Source: Arthrobacter sp. C9C5
GTDB lineage: Bacteria > Actinomycetota > Actinomycetes > Actinomycetales > Micrococcaceae
DNA length: 64,000 bases
Reading direction: 5' to 3'
Assembly (NCBI RefSeq): GCF_013359735.1
Contig: NZ_JABFMX010000008.1
Span: 102,259-166,258 of the forward strand
In this document: in pieces, positions 15,947 through 24,546 of the stretch
How the letters are laid out: every line of letters starts with the position of its first letter
Numbering within the stretch: position 1 is the stretch's first letter
Notes under the pieces: model-generated
Told to the model about the DNA's origin: nothing
Databases searched by the model: none
Seen by the model: the letters and a program-made list of their open reading frames with translations, nothing else
Translations under genes and position numbers: made by a program

Positions 15947-16816
15947 TCAGGTGAGTTCGCCCTGCAGGTTGCGCCGGGCCGTGTCCTGCCACAGTTCGCG
16001 GCCGCGCGCGGTATGGAAGAGCGGATCCAGCTCAAGGAGCTGGCGGACGACGGCGGCGCGTCCGGCGGCGAAATCCGCGTCGCCGATGTGGGCGAAGTCT
16101 TCGCGCACGGCCGCAAGATAGCGGGCGTAGGCGCCCGCTTCGCCGCCCAGGACGGAGAGGTCGGCATCGCTGAGCAGGGCGGCGGCCTCGTCGTCGGGAT
16201 CCGGCCGATGATCCGCCGTCATCCTCACCAGCCGCGCGACCTCGTCCACCTCGTCGGCGGGAAGCCCCGCGCGCTCCAGCCGCTCCTCGGCCAGCCGGGC
16301 AGACTCCTCCTCGTCTTCGCCGGCGATGCCGCGGTAGACGGCGTCGTGGAACCAGGCCGCGAGCAGTACGGTCCGGGGCGGCCGTGCCGGCGCCGTCAGC
16401 CGGTCCAGGGCCTCCAGGACGGCGAGCAGGTGGGTGCGGCCGTGGTACTTCCGGTGCTCCTCGCCCCAGCGGTCCAGCAGGTCGAGGAAGAGCGCGTCGT
16501 GGCCGGGGAGGGCCTCGTTCCAGCGGGTCAGCAGCGGCAGTTTCAGCGATCCGTTGCGCCGCCGCGCAGGAATCCGCAGGCCGCTTTCGATCAGTTTGCG
16601 GACCAGGACCCGGCCCTCGACGGGGACTGCGCCGGCCGCGACGAGGGCGTCGTAGCGGGCCTCGGCCACGTCGTAGTGGTCGCCGTCGAACGCCCGCTCC
16701 GGGATGCCCGCGGCCCGTGCGAAAGCGTGCAGCTCATCCAGTGAGCTGTCCGAGATGAGGTGCGAGAAGTGCGTTCCGTGGGCGGGCCAGAGCGGTGGAT
16801 CAAGATAGACGGCCAT
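15947..16816 (-). CDS. DUF4031 + HD-domain phosphohydrolase-like protein
   Basis: This 289-residue protein joins two parts. Residues 1-85 are DUF4031 (AVYLDPPLWPAHGTHFSHLISDSSLDELHAFARAAGI...). Residues 95-285 are an HD-like helical domain, with YHGRTHLLAVLEALDRL and AAWFHDAVYRG (the HD pair) and TADHRP as further metal ligands. HD proteins cleave phosphate esters or nucleotides, but the substrate is unknown. The -10 box of its leaderless promoter (16823-16828) contains the stop codon of the upstream oxidoreductase gene. Confidence 0.85.
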   Translation of the reverse strand: MAVYLDPPLWPAHGTHFSHLISDSSLDELHAFARAAGIPERAFDGDHYDVAEARYDALVAAGAVPVEGRVLVRKLIESGLRIPARRRNGSLKLPLLTRWNEALPGHDALFLDLLDRWGEEHRKYHGRTHLLAVLEALDRLTAPARPPRTVLLAAWFHDAVYRGIAGEDEEESARLAEERLERAGLPADEVDEVARLVRMTADHRPDPDDEAAALLSDADLSVLGGEAGAYARYLAAVREDFAHIGDADFAAGRAAVVRQLLELDPLFHTARGRELWQDTARRNLQGELT

Positions 16817-16822
16817 GCAGGA

Positions 16823-16828
16823 AGTCTA
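16823..16828 (-). promoter_or_regulatory. -10 box of a leaderless promoter (DUF4031-HD gene)
   Basis: TAGACT ends 6 nt before the ATG. Its first three bases are the TAG stop codon of the preceding gene. Confidence 0.5.
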
Positions 16829-18160
16829 CGAGGCGGCAGGCAGGATGTTCTGGTTGCCGCGGAAGACGTTGCCGGGATCGAACTCGCGCTTCACCTGCGC
16901 CAGCCGGGCATAATTCTCCTCTCCGAAGGCGGCCCGGACGCGGTCCGTGCCCTCGTCCCCGACGAAGTTCAGCCAGACGCCGCCGTTGGCGTAGGGGGCG
17001 ATGTCCTGGCGGAACCGCTTCACCCACGCCTTGGCCTCCCGGCCGCCCTGCGGTGTTTCCTCGATGCCGAAGGGGTGCGTGACCCACTTGGCGCCGCGGT
17101 TCTGCAACGGCGTCTTGGCTGCGGCGGGCCCGGCCACGGCGCCGCCCCAGCGGGCCACCAGTTGCTGTGAATGCGGACCGGGAAGGTGCCGCGCCGAGTC
17201 CACGATCACGTCCAGCGCGTCGTCCGGCAACTCGTCGTGATAGTCAGCGCTCCAGTAGTTGTAGAGGTTGGGCGGGTCGTCGATCATGCACTGGAAATCG
17301 GCGTAGCTCATGTCGCCGACGAGGTCCACGGCCGGGCCCAGTTCGCGGAACGGCACGGCGTGCTCCGCGCCGGCGGCCGGCTCGCCCGCGTAGAGATAGG
17401 CGAGGCCCACCGCCTGCTTGCCCTTCATTTCTTCCGGCACAAAGGGCTCGGGCGGTGCGGTCAGGTAGACCAGCGCCGTGCCGACGGCGTCCGGCGCGGC
17501 CAGGGACAGGTCACGGTAGGCGCGGGCGAGGTCCGCGGAGGCCTCTCCGGGCCAGAGCATGAGGCCGGCCTGGACCGTGGGCCCTAGCTCGTGCAGTCGG
17601 AAAGTGAAGCCTGTTGCGACGCCGAAGTTGCCGCCGCCGCCGTGCAGCGCCCAGAACAGTGCAGGGTTTTCCTGCGCGCTCGCGGTGACGCGGTCGCCGG
17701 CCGCCGTCACAAGGTCCACCGAGAGCAGGTTGTCGCAGGCGAATCCGAATGAGCGCTCCAGCCACCCCGAGCCGCCGCCGAGGGTGAACCCGGCCACCCC
17801 GGTGGTGGAGGCGCGGCCGCCGGTGCTGGCCAGGCCGTGGACCTGGGTGGCGCGGTCGAATTCGCCCCACGTGACGCCGGCCCCCACGGTCACGGTCCGG
17901 TTGTCCGGGTCCACTTTGATGGACTTCATCGGACGGACGTCCACCACCAGCCCGTCGTCGTTGGTGGACATGCCGGCCACGGAATGCCCGCCGGCCCGGA
18001 CCGCGACGTCGAGGTTGTTGGCCCCGGCGTAAGCCAAGGCGTCGGCGACGTCGGCCGCGTCCGCGCATTGCGCAATCACGGCCGGGCGCCGGTCGATCAT
18101 GGCGTTGAAGAGTTTCCGAGTTTCGTCATATTCCGTGCTGTCCGGAGTGACCCATTTCAT
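16826..18160 (-). CDS. FAD-binding oxidoreductase with BBE domain
   Basis: This 444-residue flavoenzyme is of the vanillyl-alcohol/berberine-bridge type. The FAD-binding lobe has VRAGGHSVAGMSTNDDGLVVDVRPM, where the His attaches or contacts the flavin, plus GGRASTTGVAGFTLGGGSGWLERSFGFACDNL. The C-terminal BBE segment is YARLAQVKREFDPGNVFRGNQNI. ATG 18160 is chosen because GGGAG lies 8 nt upstream and residues further upstream are not conserved-looking. Relatives oxidise sugars, aldehydes or secondary metabolites. No operon partner identifies the substrate. No signal peptide was seen. Confidence 0.88.
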   Translation of the reverse strand: MKWVTPDSTEYDETRKLFNAMIDRRPAVIAQCADAADVADALAYAGANNLDVAVRAGGHSVAGMSTNDDGLVVDVRPMKSIKVDPDNRTVTVGAGVTWGEFDRATQVHGLASTGGRASTTGVAGFTLGGGSGWLERSFGFACDNLLSVDLVTAAGDRVTASAQENPALFWALHGGGGNFGVATGFTFRLHELGPTVQAGLMLWPGEASADLARAYRDLSLAAPDAVGTALVYLTAPPEPFVPEEMKGKQAVGLAYLYAGEPAAGAEHAVPFRELGPAVDLVGDMSYADFQCMIDDPPNLYNYWSADYHDELPDDALDVIVDSARHLPGPHSQQLVARWGGAVAGPAAAKTPLQNRGAKWVTHPFGIEETPQGGREAKAWVKRFRQDIAPYANGGVWLNFVGDEGTDRVRAAFGEENYARLAQVKREFDPGNVFRGNQNILPAAS

Positions 18161-18309
18161 GGCAGTGCTCCCTAGCCGACCGTGGCTCCACCCCACCCCA
18201 AAATCGTACGGCTGATGTGCCGGCAGGGCCACAGTGCGCGGCCCCGCGTCGCTGGAAAGATACCCCGAAAATGAGGAGCTCAAGGCGCTGAATCTCCGCA
18301 AATGCGGGT

Positions 18310-18315
18310 TAGGGT
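18310..18315 (+). promoter_or_regulatory. -10 box of the mod operon (leaderless)
   Basis: TAGGGT ends 6 nt before the ATG at 18322, so the regulator-modABC transcript probably starts at that ATG. Confidence 0.5.
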
Positions 18316-18321
18316 GTCCAT

Positions 18322-18732
18322 ATGCCTAGTTTTCGCGTCTCAGAAGCCGCCCGGTTCCTCGGCGTCAGCGACGACACCGTCCGCCGCTGGACCGAGAACG
18401 GAAGCCTCACGCCGCTCAGGGATGAATCGGGCCGGCTCGCCGTGGACGGGCTTGAGCTCGCCACCCTGGCCCGGGAGCAGGCGAAACTGCCCGAGGATCC
18501 TGCCCGCGCCGGAAGTTCTGCCCGGAACCGCTTCGTGGGACTGGTCACCGCCATCACCGCGGACACCGTCATGGCTCAGGTGGAGCTGCAGTGCGGGCCG
18601 TTCCGGGTGGTGTCGCTGATGAGCAGCGAGGCGGTCCGCGAGCTCGGCCTGGAGCTTGGCTCCGTGGCCACCGCCGTCGTGAAAGCCACCACCGTGATCA
18701 TCGAAAGCCCGCACGGAAAGGCCCTCATATGA
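18322..18732 (+). CDS. Helix-turn-helix plus Mop (TOBE) domain molybdate-responsive protein
   Basis: This 136-residue protein has an N-terminal MerR/excisionase-like HTH (FRVSEAARFLGVSDDTVRRWTENGSLTPLRDESGRLAVDG). Its C-terminal Mop domain (ARNRFVGLVTAITADTVMAQVELQCGPFRVVSLMSSEAVRELGLELGSVATAVVKATTVIIE) binds molybdate or tungstate oligomerically. The stop overlaps the modA start (ATGA), so it is made with the transporter. It probably represses or tunes the mod operon by molybdate level, in place of ModE. Confidence 0.88.
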   Translation: MPSFRVSEAARFLGVSDDTVRRWTENGSLTPLRDESGRLAVDGLELATLAREQAKLPEDPARAGSSARNRFVGLVTAITADTVMAQVELQCGPFRVVSLMSSEAVRELGLELGSVATAVVKATTVIIESPHGKALI

Positions 18733-19499
18733 GCCGGCTCCGGAAGGCCGCCGCCCTCCTGCTGGCGGGAGCCCTGGCAGCGGGGACCGCCGCCTGTGCC
18801 GCACCGGCCGGCGGGGGAGGGACGGACAAGAACCTGACGGTGTTCGCGGCGGCCTCGCTCAAGGCGCCCTTCACCGCCCTGGCGGGGGAGTTTGAGGCCA
18901 GCCACCCCGGGACCAGGGTCGTGCTCAGCTTCGCCGGGTCCGCCGACCTCGCCACCCAGCTCAGCCAAGGCGCGCCCGCGGACGTGTTCGCCTCCGCGGA
19001 CCTGAAGAACATGGCCAAGGTCGCCGACGCGGGTTTGGTGTCGGGCACACCCCGTGACTTCGCCAGCAACGTCCTGGCCATCGCCGTGCCTCCGGCCAAC
19101 CCCGCGGGCATCGAATCCTTCGCCGATCTGGCGAAACCCGGGGTCAAAGTGGTGGTGTGCGCGGCCCAGGTCCCGTGCGGAGCGGCGGCGAAGTCTGTCC
19201 AGGGGAAGACCGGCGTGGCCCTGAAGCCCGTCAGCGAGGAATCCTCCGTGACCGACGTGCTGGGCAAGGTCACCTCGGGAGAAGCCGACGCCGGACTCGT
19301 CTATGTCACCGACGTCAGGGCCGCCGGGAGCAAGGTCAGGGGGATCCCGTTCCCCGAGGCGGCCGCCGCCGTCAACCACTATCCGATCGCCGCGCTGAAG
19401 ACCAGCAGGAACCAGGAGCTCTCGGACGCCTTCATTTCGCTGGTCACCGGAGCCGGAGGCCGGAAGGTCCTCGCCGACGCGGGCTTCGGCAGCCCGTGA
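18729..19499 (+). CDS. modA: Molybdate ABC transporter substrate-binding lipoprotein
   Basis: This is a 256-residue lipoprotein. The signal peptide ends TAAC (Cys 23), followed by a Gly-rich linker and [57 protein letters not shown], the ModA signature with the Ser residues that bind the oxyanion. It captures molybdate (or tungstate) outside the membrane for ModB/ModC. The start overlaps the regulator gene by 4 nt. The stop overlaps modB by 4 nt. Confidence 0.93.
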   Translation: MSRLRKAAALLLAGALAAGTAACAAPAGGGGTDKNLTVFAAASLKAPFTALAGEFEASHPGTRVVLSFAGSADLATQLSQGAPADVFASADLKNMAKVADAGLVSGTPRDFASNVLAIAVPPANPAGIESFADLAKPGVKVVVCAAQVPCGAAAKSVQGKTGVALKPVSEESSVTDVLGKVTSGEADAGLVYVTDVRAAGSKVRGIPFPEAAAAVNHYPIAALKTSRNQELSDAFISLVTGAGGRKVLADAGFGSP

Positions 19500-20329
19500 C
19501 GCGGCACGGCTACAGCGGCATTCCGCGCTGGGTGCTGGCCATCGCCGCGGCCGCGGCGCTGTTCGTCCTGCTGCCGCTCGCCGCCATGGTCGCCAGGGTC
19601 AACTGGCCGCAGTTCATCCCGCTCCTGACCTCGGAAGCCTCGCTCACGGCACTGGGGCTCAGCCTGCGCACGGCGGCGGCGAGCACCGTACTCTGTGTGC
19701 TGCTCGGCGTCCCGCTGGCCCTGGTGCTGGCCCGGGGCGATTTCCCGGGCCAGCGGCTGCTGCGCTCGTTCGTGCTGCTGCCGCTGGTGCTGCCGCCGGT
19801 GGTGGGCGGCATCGCGCTGCTCTACACCTTCGGCCGGCAAGGCCTGCTGGGCCGGAGCCTCGAGGTGGCCGGTATCCAGATCGCGTTCTCGACGACGGCG
19901 GTGGTACTCGCCCAGACCTTCGTCGCGCTGCCCTTCCTCGTGGTGAGCCTCGAAGGCGCGCTGCGCTCCGCCGGAAGCCGTTACGAGGCGGTGGCGGCAA
20001 CCCTCGGCGCCCGTCCCACCACGGTGCTGCGCCGCGTCACCGTACCGCTGGTCCTGCCGGGCCTCGCCTCCGGGGCCGTGCTCTCCTTCGCCCGCAGCCT
20101 CGGCGAATTCGGCGCCACCCTCACCTTCGCCGGCAGCCTCCAGGGCGTCACCCGCACCCTGCCGCTGGAAATCTACCTGCAGCGCGAGACCGACGCCGAC
20201 GCCGCCGTCGCGCTGTCGCTGCTGCTCGTCGCGGTGGCGGTCATCGTCGTCGGGCTCAGCTACCGGGGACCGGCAGCCGCCGGGCGCCGTGCGGGCAGCT
20301 CCGCGGGGTCCGGGCAGGTGCGGGGATGA
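19496..20329 (+). CDS. modB: Molybdate ABC transporter permease
   Basis: This is a 277-residue permease with about six helices. GTG 19496 overlaps the modA stop (GTGA). The longer open frame from 19157 lies inside modA and is rejected. The EAA-type loop [31 protein letters not shown] and the ending [36 protein letters not shown] match ModB/CysU-type permeases. It forms the membrane channel as a homodimer. Confidence 0.92.
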   Translation: MTRHGYSGIPRWVLAIAAAAALFVLLPLAAMVARVNWPQFIPLLTSEASLTALGLSLRTAAASTVLCVLLGVPLALVLARGDFPGQRLLRSFVLLPLVLPPVVGGIALLYTFGRQGLLGRSLEVAGIQIAFSTTAVVLAQTFVALPFLVVSLEGALRSAGSRYEAVAATLGARPTTVLRRVTVPLVLPGLASGAVLSFARSLGEFGATLTFAGSLQGVTRTLPLEIYLQRETDADAAVALSLLLVAVAVIVVGLSYRGPAAAGRRAGSSAGSGQVRG

Positions 20330-21375
20330 CGTTCACGCTCGACGCCGCCGTCGCTGCCCGGGGTTTTGACGTCTCGCTGAGCCTGGCTGAGGGCGAGACG
20401 GTGGCCGTGCTCGGGCCGAACGGGGCCGGGAAGTCCACCCTGCTCTCCATCGTCGCCGGCCTGCTCCGCCCCGATGCCGGACGTGCGCAGGTGGACGGCC
20501 GGATCCTCTTCGAGCTGGGGCCCGGGCTGAACGCCTGGACCGCGCCGCACCGCCGCGGCTCAGCCCTGCTGGCCCAGGAGCCGCTGCTGTTCCCGCATCT
20601 GACCGCGCTCGAAAACGTTGCCTTCGGCCCCCGGAGCGCCGGAGCCGCCAGGGCCCAGGCCAGGCAGACCGCCCGGCACTGGCTGGCGGAGGTGGATGCG
20701 GCGGACCTCGCCGGACGGCGGCCGGCGGAACTCTCCGGCGGGCAGGCCCAGCGGGTCGCGGTAGCCCGGGCACTGGCCGCCGACCCGGAACTGTTGCTGC
20801 TGGACGAGCCGATGGCCGCCCTGGACGTTCACGCGGCCCCGCTGCTGCGACGACTGCTGAAACGGGTCCTGGCCGGGCGCCGCGCCATCATCGTCACGCA
20901 CGATGTCCTGGACGCCTACATGCTCGCTGACCGCGTGATCGTGCTGGAACAGGGCCGGATCACCGAGGATGGGCCCACCCGGGACGTGCTCCAGCGGCCC
21001 CGCAGCCGCTTCGCCGCCGGGCTGGCCGGGCTGAACCTCGTGGCCGGCACCGTCACCGGGACAGGGCTCCGGACGGCCGCTGGCCAGGAATTCGCCGGCC
21101 GGCATGAAGAACCGCCGGTTCCCGGCCAAAGCGGCGTGGCGGCCTTCCCGCCGTCGGCCGTCTCCGTCTTCCTTTCCGAAGCACACGGCAGCCCGCGCAA
21201 CTCCTTCCCGGTCACGGTCACCGACCTGGAACCGCACGGCGACCAGATCCGGGTCCGGGCCGGGGAACTGTCCGCGGATGTCACCCCCGCTGCTTCCGCG
21301 GACCTTGGCCTGGCGCCCGGAGTGGGAGTCTATTTTGTGGTCAAGGCGGCGGCGGTGTCGATTTACCCGGCGTAG
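20326..21375 (+). CDS. modC: Molybdate ABC transporter ATP-binding protein
   Basis: This is a 349-residue ATPase. It shows Walker A GPNGAGKS, signature LSGGQAQRV, Walker [13 protein letters not shown] and switch [11 protein letters not shown]. It carries a C-terminal Mop-like TOBE domain (about 280-349, [32 protein letters not shown]), which in ModC proteins binds molybdate and shuts down transport when stores are full. The ATG overlaps the modB stop by 4 nt. This is the last gene of the operon. Confidence 0.93.
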   Translation: MTFTLDAAVAARGFDVSLSLAEGETVAVLGPNGAGKSTLLSIVAGLLRPDAGRAQVDGRILFELGPGLNAWTAPHRRGSALLAQEPLLFPHLTALENVAFGPRSAGAARAQARQTARHWLAEVDAADLAGRRPAELSGGQAQRVAVARALAADPELLLLDEPMAALDVHAAPLLRRLLKRVLAGRRAIIVTHDVLDAYMLADRVIVLEQGRITEDGPTRDVLQRPRSRFAAGLAGLNLVAGTVTGTGLRTAAGQEFAGRHEEPPVPGQSGVAAFPPSAVSVFLSEAHGSPRNSFPVTVTDLEPHGDQIRVRAGELSADVTPAASADLGLAPGVGVYFVVKAAAVSIYPA

Positions 21376-21483
21376 GTCTATTGAGGTGCCGGCCGGATAG
21401 TCGGCGGGCGGCCCCGGTGGCCCCGGGCAGGGCTGCACGGCCTAGGGTGGAGAGAGGCCCGCCCCGCAACCAGGAGGAATCTC

Positions 21484-22566
21484 GTGCACAACAGCCCAGC
21501 CCCAGCCCATGGACGCACCGCCCTGGTGGTCGGAGCCAGCGGCATTGCCGGGTCCGCCCTGGTCACCCTCCTTGCGGAAAGAGGCTGGGATGTCTTGGCC
21601 CTGTCCCGCGGCGGCGTTGCCCGTCCCGGGGTGCGGCCCATCAGTGCGGACCTCAGCTCACCGGAGAGCCTTACGGCCGCGCTGGCCGGCGAAAGCCCGA
21701 CCCACGTGTTCTTCACCGCCTGGTCGCGGCAGGACACGGAGCGGGAAAACATCGAAGTCAACGCCGCGCTGCTGCGGAACCTGCTTAACGCCCTGCGCGA
21801 CAGCCCGGTGGAACACGTCGCCCTGATGACCGGGCTGAAGCACTATCTGGGCCCCTTTGAGGCCTACGCCGCGGGGGAAATGCCGGACACGCCCTTCCAT
21901 GAGGAGGAACCGCGGCTGCCCGTGCCCAACTTCTACTACGCCCAGGAGGACGAACTGGGGGCCGCGGCCGAACGCCAGGGGTTCAACTGGTCGGTTCACC
22001 GCGCCCACACGGTCATCGGCCACGCGGTGGGCAACGCCATGAACATGGGGATCACCCTCGCGGTGCAGGCGTCGCTCTGCAAGGAACTGAACCGGCCGTT
22101 CATCTTCCCCGGCTCGGAGACGCAGTGGAACAGCCTCACCGATATGACCGACAGCGGACTGCTGGCAGAACACATGCTCTGGGCAGCCACGGCGGAGACG
22201 GCGGGCAACCAGGCCTACAACATCGTCGACGGCGATGTCTTCCGCTGGCGCTGGATGTGGCCGCGCCTTGCCGCCTATTTCGGCGTCGAAGCCGTTGGTT
22301 TCGAAAACGAACCCAGGCCGCTGGAAGAACAGATGCGGGGCATGGAAACGGCGTGGGCGGACCTGGCCGCCCGGCACGGACTCGCCGAACCGGACCTGGG
22401 GCGGGTCTCCTCGTGGTGGCACACCGACGGCGACCTGGGACGCAACATCGAGGTGCTGGCCGACATGAGCAAGAGCCGCCTCGCGGGCTTCACCGGGTAC
22501 CGCCGGACCCTGGACTCGTTCACGGGGCTGTTTGACCGGCTCCGGGCGGACCGCCTGATCCCGTAG
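21484..22566 (+). CDS. PRISE-type NAD(P)H reductase (SDR superfamily)
   Basis: This 360-residue Rossmann protein starts with TALVVGASGIAGSALVTLLAERGWDVLALSRG. FYYAQEDELGAAAERQGFNWSVHRAHTVIGHAVGNAMNMGITLAVQASLCKELNRPFIFPGS is the mark of the progesterone 5-beta-reductase/iridoid-synthase-like group, which reduces enones. The GTG start has AGGAGG 6 nt upstream, and a -10-like TAGGGT lies at about 21443. In bacteria these enzymes act on assorted unsaturated carbonyl compounds. The substrate here is unknown. Confidence 0.85.
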   Translation: MHNSPAPAHGRTALVVGASGIAGSALVTLLAERGWDVLALSRGGVARPGVRPISADLSSPESLTAALAGESPTHVFFTAWSRQDTERENIEVNAALLRNLLNALRDSPVEHVALMTGLKHYLGPFEAYAAGEMPDTPFHEEEPRLPVPNFYYAQEDELGAAAERQGFNWSVHRAHTVIGHAVGNAMNMGITLAVQASLCKELNRPFIFPGSETQWNSLTDMTDSGLLAEHMLWAATAETAGNQAYNIVDGDVFRWRWMWPRLAAYFGVEAVGFENEPRPLEEQMRGMETAWADLAARHGLAEPDLGRVSSWWHTDGDLGRNIEVLADMSKSRLAGFTGYRRTLDSFTGLFDRLRADRLIP

Positions 22567-22635
22567 CTGCCGGGCTGGCCGCCGGGCATCGCCGGCCGGT
22601 TCCTGCCGGCTGCGCCCGCCGGCCGCGGCGGCCGG

Positions 22636-23154
22636 TTACTCGGGCTTGGTTTCCTGGTCCTTGCTGCCCTGGGCCTTGTTCCGCACCGGGTGCTGGCTGA
22701 CGATCGAGACGCGGTTGAAGGCGTTCATCGTGATCGCCAGCCAGCTGACCGCGGAGAACTCGACGTCGGTAAGGTGCTTGCGCGCCCGGCCTCCTTCACG
22801 CTCGCGGGCCTCGGCGTCGGAGATGTTGGTAATCGCCTCGGCCAGGGTCAGGGCGGCACGTTCCTTCTCGTTGAAAAGGGTGGTGTCGCGCCAGGCCGGG
22901 AGCACCGCCAGGCGCTGGGCTGATTCACCGTTCTTGATGGCATCGCTTACATGCAGGTCCAGGCAGAAGGCGCAGCCGTTGATCTGCGAGATGCGGACGT
23001 TTAGCAGCTCGATCAGCGTCTGGTCCAGCCCTGCGTCCTCCGCGGCCTCCTTGGCCTTCAGCCCCAGGCCGTTGAGGGCGCGCCACGCGGCAGGGTGCGA
23101 CTTGTCCAGGAAAACGCTGCGGGTGCTGTGCTCGGGTGCCGAAGTCTCATCCAT
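22636..23154 (-). CDS. Carboxymuconolactone decarboxylase-family (AhpD-like) protein
   Basis: This 172-residue all-helical protein carries the redox motif CAFCLDLH (about residues 60-67), giving the CxxC plus His seen in AhpD-type peroxidase adaptors. Flanking segments VRISQINGC and WRDTTLFNEKERAALTLAEAIT are family hallmarks. The start is taken at MDETSAPEHS, since the 15 extra upstream codons look non-coding. It likely protects against peroxides together with a peroxiredoxin and thiol pool. Its upstream region borders the GGRCATGYCC repeat array. Confidence 0.85.
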   Translation of the reverse strand: MDETSAPEHSTRSVFLDKSHPAAWRALNGLGLKAKEAAEDAGLDQTLIELLNVRISQINGCAFCLDLHVSDAIKNGESAQRLAVLPAWRDTTLFNEKERAALTLAEAITNISDAEAREREGGRARKHLTDVEFSAVSWLAITMNAFNRVSIVSQHPVRNKAQGSKDQETKPE

Positions 23155-23302
23155 GAGTCCCAGATTACAGAGGTCCGCCAAGCCCTGCCCGCGCGTCATG
23201 TGACAAAGTTGTCAAACGTGTGACAAGCTTTACTCGTAGCCATTATTCGATCCGGTGGTCGGTTCCTTGGGGGAGCCGACCGCCGGATCGCTTCTTTTTG
23301 CG

Positions 23303-23570
23303 GGACATGCCCACTGCTGGACCCGGGAAGGACATGCCCAGTCCTGCGCTCGAGGAGTGGGCATATGCGGAATATGTCCATCGGCCACGGGCAGGGACGG
23401 GCATGTCCATTGCGCAGCGTGGGGACCGTGGGCGGACATGCCCAGTCCTGCATTCGAGGAGTGGGCATATGCGGATTATGTCCATCGGCCGGGGCCGGGG
23501 ACGGACATGTCCAGCCGCGGCGATCGAAGACGGACATGTCCGACGGGCGGGGTCAGCCCAGGGCATGTCC
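23303..23570. repeat. GGRCATGYCC palindromic repeat array, copy 1
   Basis: The array has seven 10-mers of the form GGRCATGYCC (starts 23303, 23330, 23399, 23434, 23503, 23532, 23561). It also has two 21-bp relatives, GGGCATAT-N5-ATATGTCC (23359-23379, 23463-23483). Most neighbours are separated by exactly 19 bp. A 104-bp unit is repeated in tandem (starts 23330 and 23434) and is nearly identical over its first 80 bp. The array fills the otherwise gene-free 23155-23552. Its last member lies inside the 3' end of the glycerate kinase gene. No transposase or cas gene is near. The function is unknown. Confidence 0.9.
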
Positions 23571-24542
23571 CGTGATGCGGGCCAGCCGCGACCCCGCCGC
23601 CACCAGGGCTTCCACATCGCTCGCCACGATCACGCCGGCAAAGTTGTCTGCATAGTCGCCCAGGTCCTCATGGACGGAGCCGACGACGGCGTACACCGGC
23701 GTCGTGCCGCTCCGGGCCAGGATGGCGGCGATGATCTTGCCCTGGCTGGTCTGGGAGTCCAGCCGGCCCTCGCCGACCACCACCGCGGTGCTGGCCGCCG
23801 CGTGGGCATCGAAGCCGAGCAGGTCCAGGACGTGGTCCGCGCCGGACACCAGCCTGGCCCCGAACTTCGCCCACATGCCGCCGGAGAAGCCGCCGGCAGC
23901 CCCGGTGCGCGCCACCGGCCGGGGGTCCCGGCCCAGTTCGCGGGCAAACCTGTCCGCCAGCTCGTTGAGCCGCCTTGTGAGTACCTCCACCGTGGCCGGG
24001 CCGGCGCCCTTCTGCGGGCCGAAGACCCGGGCTGCGTCGGCGAAGCGGGTGGTCACGTCGCTGAGGACCACCACCTCGGCGCCGTTCAGGCCGCCCCGCT
24101 CCTCGATGGCGGCGATGGCGCCGGCCCCGCCGTCGGTTGTCGCGGAGCCGCCGGCCGCCACCAGCACCCGCCGGGCACCGAGCCGGACGGCCTCCGCCAT
24201 CATCACCCCGGTGCCGTAGGTGCTGGCGCGGACAGGGTCCCGGTCACCGGTGCTGGGCAGGTTCAAGCCGCTGGCAAACGCAAGTTCGATGACGGCGGTG
24301 CCGTCCGGCGCCAGCGCGACGACCGACTCGACGTCGTCGCCCCAGGGTCCCACCGCGCGGACCCGGACCGGCCGGGCGTCGAGTCCCCGGACCAACACGT
24401 CGAAGGTTCCCTCGCCGCCGTCGGCCACTGGCAGTTCGACGGCGGCCGCCCCGGCAGCGCGGATGCCGGCGGCGATGTGGGCGCAGACGTCCGCGGCCGG
24501 GAAAGTTCCCTTGAAGCTGTCCGGGGCAACGAGGATGCTCAC
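23553..24542 (-). CDS. Glycerate kinase (GlxK/GarK type)
   Basis: This 329-residue kinase converts D-glycerate to a phosphoglycerate. It begins SILVAPDSFKGTFPAADVCAHIAAGIRAAGA, continues PVADGGEGTFDVL, STYGTGVMMAEAVRLGARRVLVAAGGSATTDGGAGA and ARVFGPQKGA, and ends GEGRLDSQTSQGKIIAAI, all family landmarks. It is shorter than the usual ~375 residues because two surface loops are reduced. The GTG start lies 4 nt after the DUF849 stop. The last residues (TGHALG) and the stop come from a GGRCATGYCC repeat unit. It is the last gene of a LacI-controlled operon. Confidence 0.9.
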   Translation of the reverse strand: MSILVAPDSFKGTFPAADVCAHIAAGIRAAGAAAVELPVADGGEGTFDVLVRGLDARPVRVRAVGPWGDDVESVVALAPDGTAVIELAFASGLNLPSTGDRDPVRASTYGTGVMMAEAVRLGARRVLVAAGGSATTDGGAGAIAAIEERGGLNGAEVVVLSDVTTRFADAARVFGPQKGAGPATVEVLTRRLNELADRFARELGRDPRPVARTGAAGGFSGGMWAKFGARLVSGADHVLDLLGFDAHAAASTAVVVGEGRLDSQTSQGKIIAAILARSGTTPVYAVVGSVHEDLGDYADNFAGVIVASDVEALVAAGSRLARITGHALG

Positions 24543-24546
24543 CGGC

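Noticed and set aside
23303..23570. CRISPR array
   Set aside because: The repeats are only 10 bp and self-complementary, spacers are 19 bp and partly conserved between copies, and no cas genes are present.
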